A DNA stretch of 64,000 nt from Limnospira fusiformis SAG 85.79 (GCF_012516315.1 NZ_CP051185.1:1849403-1913402), one strand, 5' to 3'. Numbered from the stretch's first letter, positions 55,256 through 64,000 are shown. A program made the numbers and translations. Notes: a model not told the origin generated them from the letters alone.

Positions 55256-55381
55256 ATGTAACAGGTGATTAAATTCCTGACTACTCCACCGCATACCGAC
55301 TCCCTTAAAGCGCTACTGAAATTTATACTGCTGCCTTGGGACTGAAGTCTATGCGTTGAGATTCAGCTATCTTCATTAGCT

Positions 55382-55424
55382 GCCAGACTGCCGATTGCCT
55401 GCGATGAGGATAATCGGCAGCATC
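55382..55424. terminator. possible bidirectional hairpin between convergent genes
   Basis: ctgccgatt and aatcggcag form a 9-bp stem around a 15-base loop at 55388-55420. No strong T-run is seen on either side. Confidence 0.45.
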
Positions 55425-55459
55425 TTGTTCCTACGAGCAAGAGAAGCAACCTAACAGGT

Positions 55460-56821
55460 TCACTTGTCCCATCCGCGCCAGGGACTAACTTCAATCGCCC
55501 CTGAAGGATGCAAGACCAGATGGAAATAGGCAAAATCTGCTTGATTTTGTTCCGTGCGTAAATTCGGCAAAGGGGTCTTGGTCACGAAATCGGCAGCCTT
55601 TTGATGCAGGGGTTGGTAGCTGGTAATCGCACCCTCTCGATTGACCGTGACCTGATAAGCTAAACTTTCAGCAAATTCTACCGATTGCCAATCGCCATCA
55701 ATGCGCTCATACAAGATTTGATTGAGCTGCTCTAATTCCGTGCTCTGGGTAATCTCTGTAAAAATGTTTGGCGATTCTGAGGCGATTGCCGGTTTCGGGT
55801 CAGTGGGGGACTTGGGATCTATCGGCCACAATTTGATGGTTTGGTCACTACTGGCACTGACAAACTGGCGACCATCGGGACTAAAAACCACCGCTTGCAC
55901 AGATTTAGCATGAGCTTGTAAGGTATCGAACACCTTACCCTCAGCGACATTCCACAGCCTCACCGTGCGGTCATGACTCCCACTAACTAAGGTACTGCCA
56001 TCAGGACTCCATGCCAGGGATTGCACCCTATGAGAATGTCCCGTCAGAGTATTCAAGATGCTCCGGTTACTAGCATTCCATAGTGTAATGGTGCGATCGT
56101 CGCTGCCACTGGCGAAGAGTTGACCATCGGGGCTGACGGCAATCGCTCGGACTACCCCCGAATGAGCTTGGATGGTCAGAGACTTTTTGCCATCCTGAAG
56201 CTGCCAGATGCCGATTGTCCCATCCTCACAACCACTGAGCAGATATTGGCTGTCGGGAGTGAAGGCCAGCGCTCTTACCCAGTCCACATCCTGCAAGGTG
56301 GCAAGGGTTTCGCCTTGCAGATTCCAGAGTCTAATGGTTTTATCGGCACTGCCACTGGCAATTGTTTTGCCGTCCGGTGCGATCGCCACTACCTTAACGT
56401 CATCTCTGTGACCATTAAATGTGCGAATCAGCTTGCCCGTATCCAAGTCCCACAGCCTTACCCGGTTATCCACACTGCCGCTGATGAGATGCTTGCCATC
56501 CGGTGCGATGGCTAAAGATGCCACGGCACTGGCATGGGCTGCAATAGTCTGGCGCAGACTCCCGCTTTCTAAATCCCAAATCTTAATCGTACCGTCATAA
56601 CTGCCACTGGCTAAAACTTTGCCATCGGGTGCGATTGCCGCTGCGTAAACCCATGCCGAATGTCCGTTCAAGGTGAGGCTAGGATACGAGAGAGAAGACA
56701 TATCCGGACTGGAAACCAGCAGTTGCGTGCCAGTTTTTAACACAGTGAGTCCCACAATTGCGGTAAGAGTTGTCAATCCCAATCCCGCGGCATATTTCCA
56801 ACCTGTCAGTTTTAAAATCAT
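55460..56821 (-). CDS. membrane-anchored WD40 beta-propeller protein
   Basis: The ATG at 56821, preceded by ggga at a good distance, gives MILKLTGWKYAAGLGLTTLTAIVGLTVLKTG, an N-terminal anchor. Seven WD40 repeats follow (blades ending KIWDL, RLWDL, RLWNL, GIWQL, TLWNA, RLWNV, KLWPI), one complete propeller. The final about 120 residues (LEQLNQILYERIDGDWQ to VSPWRGWDK) form a separate domain seen in other cyanobacterial proteins. The longer frame from a TTG at 56905 is less likely. Propellers of this kind are protein-interaction platforms; the partner is unknown. It lies 80 bp downstream of the MsrQ-like gene and is probably in the same operon. Confidence 0.9.
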   Translation of the reverse strand: MILKLTGWKYAAGLGLTTLTAIVGLTVLKTGTQLLVSSPDMSSLSYPSLTLNGHSAWVYAAAIAPDGKVLASGSYDGTIKIWDLESGSLRQTIAAHASAVASLAIAPDGKHLISGSVDNRVRLWDLDTGKLIRTFNGHRDDVKVVAIAPDGKTIASGSADKTIRLWNLQGETLATLQDVDWVRALAFTPDSQYLLSGCEDGTIGIWQLQDGKKSLTIQAHSGVVRAIAVSPDGQLFASGSDDRTITLWNASNRSILNTLTGHSHRVQSLAWSPDGSTLVSGSHDRTVRLWNVAEGKVFDTLQAHAKSVQAVVFSPDGRQFVSASSDQTIKLWPIDPKSPTDPKPAIASESPNIFTEITQSTELEQLNQILYERIDGDWQSVEFAESLAYQVTVNREGAITSYQPLHQKAADFVTKTPLPNLRTEQNQADFAYFHLVLHPSGAIEVSPWRGWDK

Positions 56822-56901
56822 CTGTAAGTTCCCTGACTCAATTATTACCATTAAGCGTGTTCGTACCAGAAATCCCTTGAAGATTTGGGGTTCTAGTTCA
56901 C

Positions 56902-57399
56902 TCAATCAGCCGTGGCAGATTTTGCTTTCTTCTGCTGTTGCACCTGCCATTCTTTCCAACGACGAACCAAAAATAACAGGGTAATACCCGTAATCATGAT
57001 GGCCCCAAATGGAGTTAGATAGGTCCACTGGCCAGCCATTTTATCGAAAACGTGCCAAGTCAACATGAACATAGCCAAGTAAGTTAGCTCATGCAAGCGC
57101 TTCCAATTTTTCTTAAGTCTTTTCACGCTCCAATCATTGGAAGTAATTGCCAGGAGGGTAAAAATGATGAAAGTAACAACCCCTTGGATATAAACCCAGA
57201 AAGTCTTTAGGTCCGAAAAGTCAATATCTCTTTTTTTGACCAGAATATATCCATGCCCAAACGCCACAATAAAAGCCAAAATCCCAATCGTGCGACGATG
57301 CTTGAGCAGAAATTTAGGGATACTCGTTTGTTTCGTTTGGGGAAATACTACTCTGAGAATTGTCGGAAGTAAACTCAGGGTATAAAAAATTAAAGCCAA
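56902..57399 (-). CDS. ferric-reductase-like transmembrane protein (MsrQ-like), possibly 5' truncated
   Basis: About five hydrophobic helices with paired His residues (LKHRRTIG, FGHGYIL, LHELTYLAMFMLTWHVF) fit the heme b-binding membrane subunit of the YedZ/MsrQ family, which supplies electrons to a periplasmic methionine-sulfoxide reductase. No MsrP partner is visible. The first Met call is a TTG at 57399. The frame is open further up (HHFLTILGFLA) to a stop near 57440 without an ATG, so the true N-terminus may be missing. Confidence 0.78.
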   Translation of the reverse strand: MALIFYTLSLLPTILRVVFPQTKQTSIPKFLLKHRRTIGILAFIVAFGHGYILVKKRDIDFSDLKTFWVYIQGVVTFIIFTLLAITSNDWSVKRLKKNWKRLHELTYLAMFMLTWHVFDKMAGQWTYLTPFGAIMITGITLLFLVRRWKEWQVQQQKKAKSATAD

Positions 57400-57439
57400 A
57401 AAGCCTAAAATAGTTAGGAAGTGGTGCAGAATTGATTGT

Positions 57440-57870
57440 TATCACCGTTGATTTTCCAGATACATTGCGAGTTATCTTAGTGGACAAAGAACTGAAAATG
57501 GCTTTTCTTGAAGTCAAGGCATGGCAATATCAAGCCCTAACACTAGAGAGGCAATAAAAGAACGAATTACACGCCAACGGAACGGTTTTCTACCCTTTCC
57601 CTAACTTGGGGTCAAAGTGTGACCATTAATTTCTCTAAAATGTGGCAGTAAAGTTGCAGAACCTGCGTACAGAAACGGATGCCGAAAATGGAACTCTTAG
57701 CCACATCCAAAGTAAGTTTTTAGGTTTGATTAACTAATAGGCTACAAACATTATCTACCGCAAAACCTGACATCCTTTGAAAATGCCAAGTCTATAACTC
57801 GAGATAACTGAAAACCGTGAAAAGTCGCCTTAGAAAACCTAATACTTACTATTAAAGAAACTTATAGCAG
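57440..57870. other. no gene recognised
   Basis: AT-rich sequence with no convincing frame, repeat or RNA gene. A low-quality frame overlapping the MsrQ-like gene start was not accepted. Confidence 0.5.
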
Positions 57871-57963
57871 TCAATCCTGAAAAGCTCTGTTATAGAGGTT
57901 GTTCTTAACATCCATGTAGTAATTTAGTCGCGCCATCCCTGATTTTGAAACAAGTAGTGACAT
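57871..57963 (-). CDS. candidate 30-aa small ORF with strong promoter and ribosome-binding site
   Basis: The ATG at 57963 follows an aggag seven bases upstream (caggagatagag-ATG). The frame encodes MSLLVSKSGMARLNYYMDVK, then NNLYNRAFQD and stop. A consensus promoter lies at 58011-58039 on the same strand. The 3' end, ending gactgctataag, resembles the end of the MITE at 39206, so the gene may be a truncated remnant. No function is recognised. Confidence 0.45.
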   Translation of the reverse strand: MSLLVSKSGMARLNYYMDVKNNLYNRAFQD

Positions 57964-58010
57964 CTCTATCTCCTGAAAAGGATTGAGTACTTAAGTAGTA
58001 TTCTGACCTC

Positions 58011-58039
58011 ACTATAGCCTAGCAGATGTGTAGTGTCAA
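58011..58039 (-). promoter_or_regulatory. consensus promoter upstream of the small ORF
   Basis: On the minus strand ggggcTTGACA (58039-58034), 17 bases, TATAGT (58016-58011). Its layout matches the promoters of the two sRNA copies. Confidence 0.75.
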
Positions 58040-58130
58040 GCCCCAGAAAAAAAAAGAGAGTTCATCCTGGTGAAAACTAAACCCGTCAAGGGTTACGGGT
58101 TAGTTGTAGATCGCTACTACCAGTAAAACA

Positions 58131-59385
58131 GTAGGTTGGGTGAAACCCAAAGCGCGAAACCCGACCGTGAGACGATCGCCCTTATCAATCGTAACACAAT
58201 TTACCATGTTTGATGTGGGATGTCCGAAACAGTAGGTTGGGTGAAACCCAACAGCAGTTGCTGAGGTGAAACCGGAACGCGATCGCCCTTATCAATCGTA
58301 ACACAATTTACCATGTTCGATGTAGGATGTCCGAAACAGTAGGTTTGGTAAAACCCAACAGCAGTTGCTGAGGTGAAACCGGAACGCGATCGCCCTTATC
58401 AATCGTAACACAATTTACCATGTTTGATGTGGGATGTCCGAAACAGTAGGTTGGGTGAAACCCAACAGCAGTTGCTGAGGTGAAACCGGAACGCGATCGC
58501 CCTTATCAATCGTAACACAATTTACCATGTTCGATGTAGGATGTCCGAAACAGTAGGTTGGGTGAAACCCAACAGCAGTTGCTGAGGTGAAACCGGAACG
58601 CGATCGCCCTTATCAATCGTAACACAATTTACCATGTTCGATGTAGGATGTCCGAAACAGTAGGTTGGGTGAAACCCAACAGCAGTTGCTGAGGTGAAAC
58701 CGGAACGCGATCGCCCTTATCAATCGTAACACAATTTACCATGTTCGATGTAGGATGTCCGAAACAGTAGGTTTGGTAAAACCCAACAGCAGTTGCTGAG
58801 GTGAAACCGGAACGCGATCGCCCTTATCAATCGTAACACAATTTACCATGTTTGATGTGGGATGTCCGAAACAGTAGGTTGGGTGAAACCCAACAGCAGT
58901 TGCTGGGGTGAAACCGGAACGCGATCGCCCTTATCAATCGTAACACAATTTACCATGTTCGATGTAGGATGTCCGAAACAGTAGGTTGGGTGAAACCCAA
59001 CAGCAGTTGCTGGGGTGAAACCGGAACGCGATCGCCCTTATCAATCGTAACACAATTTACCATGTTCGATGTAGGATGTCCGAAACAGTAGGTTGGGTGA
59101 AACCCAACAGCAGTTGCTGGGGTGAAACCGGAACGCGATCGCCCTTATCAATGGTAACACAATTTACCATGTTCGATGTAGGATGTCCGAAACAGTAGGT
59201 TGGGTGAAACCCAACAGCAGTTGCTGGGGTGAAACCGGAACGCGATCGCCCTTATGAATCGTGGTTCGATGTAGCTTGGTAGGTTGGGTGAAACCCAACA
59301 GCAGTTGCTGGGGTGAAACCGGAAGGCGATCGCCCTTATCAATGGTAACACAATTTACCATGTTCCATGTGGGATGTCCGATGGT
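58131..59385. repeat. 107-bp tandem array, about 12 units, each with a HIP1 octamer
   Basis: gtaggttggg (or gtaggtttgg) recurs at 58131, 58232, 58339, 58446, 58553, 58660, 58767, 58874, 58981, 59088, 59195 and 59279. The period is 107 bp except for the first (101) and the truncated last interval (84). Units contain aggttgggtgaaacccaac, itself a short palindrome, and gcgatcgccc. Two alternating variants (ttgatgtggg / tcgatgtagg) suggest higher-order duplication. The array runs into the kinase C-terminus. Confidence 0.95.
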
Positions 59386-60356
59386 GGGAGATTCGGTCGA
59401 GAAGGGTTCAGAAAATCGTGGACAACCATCCCCAGCAGTAGACCACTGATGACCGTCACCAACACCGAGACATAAATCACCCACACAGACAGAGAATTTA
59501 GGCTGCTGATAGCACCAGAGATAGCGTTCGATTGTTTTTTACCTGATAAAGCCGCTAAAGCCTCTGTGGCATTTTGGTAACGCTTGCGACAATCAAAAGC
59601 CACCATTTTATTTAAAACCTCAGCCAATTGGGGGCTGACAGAAACTTGATCAGCCCAAATTACTTCTAGCGTGTTAGGGTTTATCCGTAACTTATCGGGA
59701 GGCAATCCTGTTAACCCTTGAATTGCCACCATTCCCACTGCATAAATATCGCTGGCAAAATTAGGACGGCCTTTCCATTGTTCGTGGGGTGTATATCCGC
59801 GAGTACCAATAGGTAGGGTAAAATTTCCTTGGGCGACCGTAGTTTCTCCACCAATGTCTTTGACCGTCCCAAAGTCGATCAGCACTATTTTTCCATCCCT
59901 AGTGCTGCGCCGGATATTGGAGGGTTTAAGATCGCGGTGAATTATACCTTGTTGGTGAACAACTTTCAGGACTTCTAAAATTTCTCGCAACAGTTGAGTT
60001 ACCTGGGGTTCCTTGAGTGGAATGCCATTTTGGGGGCAGATTTCATCCGTCAAATCATGACCCTCAATATATTCTTGGACCAGATAAAACTCTTGATTTT
60101 CCTGAAAAAGGGCAAAAAGTTGGGGGATTTGGGAGTGTTCCCCCAGTTTATAGAGGGTTTTGGCTTCTCTGTCGAACCAATCCTGGGCTACTTTCAACAC
60201 CCGGGGCTGAGTCGATGAGGGTTTGAGTTGTTTAACAATCCGGTGAGGATAATCAGGGAGATGAATATCCCGCGCCAAGTAAGTTTCGCCAAAGCCACCT
60301 TTACCCAACGAAGATTCGATCTGGTAGCGTCCGCCAAGCAGTTGTCCGACTTGCAT
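59355..60356 (-). CDS. serine/threonine protein kinase (Hanks-type), membrane anchored
   Basis: I chose the ATG at 60356 (MQVGQLLGGRYQIESSLGKGGFG). The longer frame from 60467 adds 37 atypical residues that overlap the divergent promoter region. All kinase motifs are present: the G-loop at 18-23, K42 in VKQLK, HRDLKPSN at 140-147 with catalytic D142, DFG at 161-163 and an APE-like region (GYTPHEQW). One transmembrane helix lies at about 297-320 (VWVIYVSVLVTVISGLLLG). The last about 10 residues come from the 107-bp repeat array, so the original C-terminus was probably replaced. It is divergent from the COP23 gene. Confidence 0.94.
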   Translation of the reverse strand: MQVGQLLGGRYQIESSLGKGGFGETYLARDIHLPDYPHRIVKQLKPSSTQPRVLKVAQDWFDREAKTLYKLGEHSQIPQLFALFQENQEFYLVQEYIEGHDLTDEICPQNGIPLKEPQVTQLLREILEVLKVVHQQGIIHRDLKPSNIRRSTRDGKIVLIDFGTVKDIGGETTVAQGNFTLPIGTRGYTPHEQWKGRPNFASDIYAVGMVAIQGLTGLPPDKLRINPNTLEVIWADQVSVSPQLAEVLNKMVAFDCRKRYQNATEALAALSGKKQSNAISGAISSLNSLSVWVIYVSVLVTVISGLLLGMVVHDFLNPSRPNLPPSDIPHGTW

Positions 60357-60383
60357 AATTTGGGGGATAATGTTTTTGGGGGA

Positions 60384-60412
60384 ATGGGATTTTAATTGAA
60401 TTTTGGTATAAT
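60384..60412 (+). promoter_or_regulatory. probable promoter of the COP23 gene
   Basis: Extended -10 tggTATAAT at 60404-60412 with a weak -35 (ttttaa/ggaatg) about 17 bases upstream; about 70 bp before the start codon at 60485. Confidence 0.55.
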
Positions 60413-60484
60413 GAAAGCAGGTAGAGGGTAGAAGGTTTAATTGCCTCTTAGTCAATATTCTACTCAACTTACAGGAGTCAGGAT

Positions 60485-61072
60485 ATGATCAAACTTCAAT
60501 ACTTCGTGCTAATGCTAGTCCTTGCCGTTTTGGCTGGGTTTGGTGTCGGGGCTATTTTTAATCCTGGGTCTTCCACTACTGCTGCTGATCCTACAACCAA
60601 TCCGGCGATCGATGAACAAACCACATTCAAATGCGTTGACGGAAGCAGCGGTTGGTCAACCGTAGCCGAGAGAGGGAATGCCGTTTCTAAAACGCCCATG
60701 ATTACTTGGAATAGTGAAGAATTTGGGGATAACTGGACTCCCCAAGAGCGCTGTCACCAAGTTTCTGAGCGACTAACCCGGGCGGTGACCAATCATGGGG
60801 GGCAGTTATTGGGATTAGACTTAACCCATGGCAGAGTGAACCAGCTAACCGTGATTTGCGTAGTCAATTCCCGGCAGCAGACCTGCAGGGAGAATAATCT
60901 GCTGTTTACTCTCAGCCAGAAAAATGCCCCCACCCCCAGAACTACAATAGCAAGGATAATCGACTTTAGCCAGGGGCAGGATGTGTCGCCCATAGATGAG
61001 TCCGGTTATCCCCAGTATTTTACCCTGAAAAGTTGGGTAGATCGGCATTTACCCCATAGCAGTGGGTTTTAG
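60485..61072 (+). CDS. COP23-domain protein (circadian oscillating protein 23 family)
   Basis: The 195-residue protein begins with a signal or anchor segment (QYFVLMLVLAVLAGFGVGAIF). The COP23 domain follows: TTFKCVDGSSGWSTVAERG, PMITWNSEEFGDNWTPQERCHQVSERL, VNQLTVICVV, NLLFTL and the closing SWVDRHL. The conserved Cys residues are present. The family is named for a circadian-expressed Cyanothece protein of unknown biochemical function. It overlaps the long frame of the next gene and is probably co-transcribed with the protease-WD40 protein. Confidence 0.9.
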   Translation: MIKLQYFVLMLVLAVLAGFGVGAIFNPGSSTTAADPTTNPAIDEQTTFKCVDGSSGWSTVAERGNAVSKTPMITWNSEEFGDNWTPQERCHQVSERLTRAVTNHGGQLLGLDLTHGRVNQLTVICVVNSRQQTCRENNLLFTLSQKNAPTPRTTIARIIDFSQGQDVSPIDESGYPQYFTLKSWVDRHLPHSSGF

Positions 61073-61115
61073 GGTGGTTCACAAAGGGGGAGTGCTTAAC
61101 CCAATGGAGATTATC

Positions 61116-63605
61116 ATGCCCAAATTATCGCAGAAATCCGGTTTGTTGGTGGTGGCAGTGCTGGCGGTGGCTCTGGGTGTGGGGGGCTGTGGTCGGCTGT
61201 CGTCCGAGAATGTGGCGAAAAAAGCCCAGGAAGTCACGGTGATGGTCGATGGCTGTGCGGCGGGTTCGGGAATGATTTATCGCCGTCAGGGCAATACTTA
61301 TTATGTGCTGACCGCTCATCATGTGGTCAGGAATGCTCAGGATACTTGTTTGATTATCACTCCTGACGGTATCCGCCATGAGGCTAATCGGGAAGTGACT
61401 GTCCCCCTGGCTGATGTGGATTTGGCGGTGTTGACTTTTACCAGCGAGAATGACTACAAGCTGGCGAGGTGGGGAAACTCTGACCGGGTGGCGGTAGGGC
61501 AAACGGTCTATGTAGCAGGCGCTCCGGTGGCTACTCAGGCGGTGCCTCGACGCACGGTGATTATCTCGGATGGGAAAATTATCGGGAAAGTCTCTCAGCC
61601 GAATGAGGGTTATAGCTTGATTTACAACAATAACACTCGACCAGGTATGAGCAGCGAGCCGGTATTCAATGACCGAGGACGAGTGATTGGGGTTCATGGT
61701 AGAGGCGACAAAACTGGGCGGAATTTGGCGATTCCCATTGCCACATTTTTGGAGAGACCTCAATCTGCGATCGCACAAGGGGGGCAGATTGTTGAAAGTC
61801 CTCCTCAAATACAGGAGGCAGCAAACCTGCGCGGCGATTTCACCCTCCCCGCATTACAACAACAAGGAATGATCAAGCGACTGGGACAGGGAGGAGTAAG
61901 ACAAGTAATTCCCCTCAACCAGGAGTTAATGGTGGTCATTGCAGGTGGTGGGGCAAGTTTATTTAATCTCGCCACTGGGGAAGCGGTCTGGGAAATTGAT
62001 TGTCCGGCTTTGGGTGGGGCGGTCAGTGCAGATGGGCAGTTATTGGCATTGCGTAGCAACAAAGATATTTATCTATGGGATTTAAGCACTGGGCAGTTGT
62101 TGCGCCAACTCACCGGACATACAAGGGATGTGAGAAGCGTCAGCTTCAGTCCAGATGGTCAAACCCTGGCTTCTGGGAGTGGGGATAACACAGTGCGACT
62201 GTGGGATGTGGCTACCGGACGGGAACTGCGCCAACTCACCGGACATACAGACTGGGTGTGGAGCGTCAGCTTCAGTCCAGATGGTCAAACCCTGGCTTCT
62301 GGGAGTGGGGATAACACAGTGCGACTGTGGGATGTGGCTACCGGACGGGAACTGCGCCAACTCACCGGACATACAGAGAGTGTGTGGAGCGTCAGGTTGA
62401 GTCCAGATGGTCAAACCCTGGCTTCTGGGAGTTGGGATAAAACAGTTCGACTGTGGGATGTGGCTACCGGACGGGAACTGCGCCAACTCACCGGACATAC
62501 AAGCACTGTGTGGAGCGTCAGCTTCAGTCCTGATGGTCAAACCCTCGCTTCTGGGAGTTCGGATAACACAGTGCGACTGTGGGATGTGGCTACCGGACGG
62601 GAACTGCGCCAACTCACCGGACATACAGACTGGGTGTGGAGCGTCAGCTTCAGTCCAGATGGTCAAACCCTGGCTTCTGGGAGTGGGGATAACACAGTGC
62701 GACTGTGGGATGTGGCTACCGGACGGGAACTGCGCCAACTCACCGGACATACAAGCTGGGTGGAAAGCGTCAGCTTCAGTCCAGATGGTCAAACCCTCGC
62801 TTCTGGGAGTCATGATAACACAGTGCGACTGTGGGATGTGGCTACCGGACGGGAACTGCGCCAACTCACCGGACATACAGACTGGGTGTTAAGCGTCAGG
62901 TTCAGTCCAGATGGTCAAACCCTGGCTTCTGGGAGTTATGATAACACAGTGCGACTGTGGGATGTGGCTACCGGACGGCCACTGCGCCAACTCACCGGAC
63001 ATACAGACTGGGTGTTAAGCGTCAGGTTCAGTCCCGATGGTCAAACCTTGGCTTCTGGGAGTGATGATAACACAGTGCGACTGTGGGATGTGCCTACCGG
63101 ACGGGAACTGCGCCAACTCACCGGACATACAAACAGTGTGAATAGCGTCAGGTTCAGTCCAGATGGTCAAACCCTGGCTTCTGGGAGTTGGGATAACACA
63201 GTGCGACTGTGGGATGTGGCTACCGGACGGGAACTGCGCCAACTCACCGGAGATACAAACTGGGTGAGAAGCGTCAGCTTCAGTCCAGATGGTCAAACCC
63301 TGGCTTCTGGGAGTTATGATAACATCGTGCGACTGTGGGATGTGGCTACCGGACGGGAACTGCGCCAACTCACCGGACATACAAGCAGTGTGAATAGCGT
63401 CAGCTTCAGTTCAGATGGTCAAACCCTGGCTTCTGGGAGTTGGGATAACACAGTGCGACTGTGGGATGTGGCTACCGGACGGGAACTGCGCCAACTCACC
63501 GGACATACAAGCACTGTGTATAGCGTCAGCTTCAGTCCTGATGGTCAAACCCTGGCTTCTGGGAGTGATGATGGGGTGGTGCGGTTGTGGAGGGTAGGGT
63601 TTTAG
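61116..63605 (+). CDS. lipoprotein: trypsin-like domain fused to a 14-blade WD40 region
   Basis: The ATG at 61116 with ggaga six bases upstream gives MPKLSQKSGLLVVAVLAVALGVGGC, a lipoprotein signal peptide with lipobox (VGGC). A trypsin-like domain follows with LTAHHVV (His), DVDLAVL (Asp) and, in place of G-x-S-G-G-P, TRPGMSSEPVF. The Ser is kept but the glycines that form the oxyanion site are changed to Ser and Glu. After a linker come two degenerate blades and 12 WD40 units of 42 residues (LTGHTDWVWSVSFSPDGQ type), most nearly identical. Fourteen blades suggest two seven-bladed propellers. Such proteins act at the periplasmic face; the protease may be inactive. Confidence 0.92.
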   Translation: MPKLSQKSGLLVVAVLAVALGVGGCGRLSSENVAKKAQEVTVMVDGCAAGSGMIYRRQGNTYYVLTAHHVVRNAQDTCLIITPDGIRHEANREVTVPLADVDLAVLTFTSENDYKLARWGNSDRVAVGQTVYVAGAPVATQAVPRRTVIISDGKIIGKVSQPNEGYSLIYNNNTRPGMSSEPVFNDRGRVIGVHGRGDKTGRNLAIPIATFLERPQSAIAQGGQIVESPPQIQEAANLRGDFTLPALQQQGMIKRLGQGGVRQVIPLNQELMVVIAGGGASLFNLATGEAVWEIDCPALGGAVSADGQLLALRSNKDIYLWDLSTGQLLRQLTGHTRDVRSVSFSPDGQTLASGSGDNTVRLWDVATGRELRQLTGHTDWVWSVSFSPDGQTLASGSGDNTVRLWDVATGRELRQLTGHTESVWSVRLSPDGQTLASGSWDKTVRLWDVATGRELRQLTGHTSTVWSVSFSPDGQTLASGSSDNTVRLWDVATGRELRQLTGHTDWVWSVSFSPDGQTLASGSGDNTVRLWDVATGRELRQLTGHTSWVESVSFSPDGQTLASGSHDNTVRLWDVATGRELRQLTGHTDWVLSVRFSPDGQTLASGSYDNTVRLWDVATGRPLRQLTGHTDWVLSVRFSPDGQTLASGSDDNTVRLWDVPTGRELRQLTGHTNSVNSVRFSPDGQTLASGSWDNTVRLWDVATGRELRQLTGDTNWVRSVSFSPDGQTLASGSYDNIVRLWDVATGRELRQLTGHTSSVNSVSFSSDGQTLASGSWDNTVRLWDVATGRELRQLTGHTSTVYSVSFSPDGQTLASGSDDGVVRLWRVGF
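62104..63600 (+). repeat. 126-bp tandem repeats encoding WD40 blades
   Basis: Twelve near-identical units (ctcaccggacatac to gtggctaccggacggg) with a 126-bp period. Differences are concentrated in the short variable segment after ggacatac. Confidence 0.95.
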
Positions 63606-63788
63606 TGGAGTTGCTCGGGTTTCACCCAACATTTGTGGATCGGGTTTCACCCAACATTTGTGGTGTTGGGTTCCGTACCTCCACCCAACCGACTTAACTA
63701 TTGACGAAAAAATCAGCTAAAATGTTAGCCAACTATAGACACCGACTCAATGGTGTATTCCAGTTCAATAATTGAGAGGTCTAATTTT

Positions 63789-64000
63789 ATGGTAACTACC
63801 CCTCAACCCACACAACCCACAAAGGTCATCTACCCTGATTCTGATGGAAATCCCATGGCTGAAAATACCCGCCAGTTTCGCTGGATTGTAGTCATTAAAG
63901 AGAATTTGGAGATTCTGTTTGATGATGATCCGAATGTCTTTATAGCGGGAGATTTGCTCTGGTATCCCATGGAAGGCAATAATAAACTGCGACAAGCACC
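63789..64000 (+). CDS. Uma2-family (DUF820) putative endonuclease, 5' part (runs off window)
   Basis: The ATG at 63789 opens a frame MVTTPQPTQPTKVIYPDSDG, then NPMAENTRQFRWIVVIKENLEILF and AGDLLWYPMEGNNKLRQAP that continues past the window end. The sequence is typical of the Uma2 family, very common in cyanobacteria and with a restriction-endonuclease-like fold (the catalytic part lies outside). The upstream 63606-63788 contains short ttgggtttcacccaac-type repeats related to the 107-bp array. Confidence 0.88.
   Translation, partial: MVTTPQPTQPTKVIYPDSDGNPMAENTRQFRWIVVIKENLEILFDDDPNVFIAGDLLWYPMEGNNKLRQA

Noticed and set aside
58131-59385. 107-bp repeats as a CRISPR array or as coding repeats
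   Set aside because: There are no unique spacers, and no long open frame runs through them apart from a few kinase-end residues.
61125-61808. 227-residue minus-strand frame over the protease domain, and minus-strand frames over the WD40 repeats
   Set aside because: They are antisense shadows; the repeated frames only mirror the 126-bp units and lack start signals.

Overview
The window reads as chromosome of a filamentous cyanobacterium, most likely Arthrospira/Limnospira or a close relative. That assignment is an inference from very frequent HIP1 octamers (gcgatcgc), cyanobacterial families (COP23, sucrose synthase, Hanks kinase, WD40 proteins, PEP-CTERM remnants, Uma2 endonuclease) and an extreme load of IS630 elements and ORF-less group II introns. 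Ordinary single-copy genes form islands: EAL-dtd-cobW-lpxA (1-3184), phosphoketolase-MBL (13494-16633), peptidoglycan-binding protein-sucrose synthase (21569-25920), lysS (27430-28998), LysR-cupin-like-toroid protein (31743-35180), a 2343-residue LamG protein (40669-47700), and a signalling cluster at the end (55460-64000: WD40, MsrQ-like, kinase, COP23, protease-WD40, Uma2).

Between them lie accessory piles. From 3346 to 13410 a 177-bp tandem array is split at one TA dinucleotide by 8.6 kb of nested IS630, IS4-type and third-family elements, intron pieces and a tRNA-Pro(UGG). From 16700 to 21510 two copies of a complete small-RNA unit (consensus promoter, about 138 nt, strong terminator) flank a tnpB gene. 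The ATG of tnpB is separated from its body by two tandem group II introns, one of which contains a third intron. From 29464 to 31685 and from 35210 to 37786 there are further IS630 elements and intron composites. From 37800 to 39720 there are duplicated VapBC-like modules, one uncoupled by a 99-bp MITE. From 47816 to 54532 there is a five-layer IS nest followed by an IEP-bearing intron and an ORF-less intron, which disrupt a restriction-endonuclease-like gene.

The main point of the window is how these elements interact. TA-targeting IS630 elements repeatedly cut introns and each other. Introns sit in tandem at each other's 5' ends and at one internal site. Splicing of the 18188-20813 stack would restore a normal TnpB start (Met-Pro-Ile-Lys-Ala-Phe). 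The small-RNA family at 16702 and 21335 is the other candidate for something undescribed. All assignments come from reading the sequence; no database search was possible.
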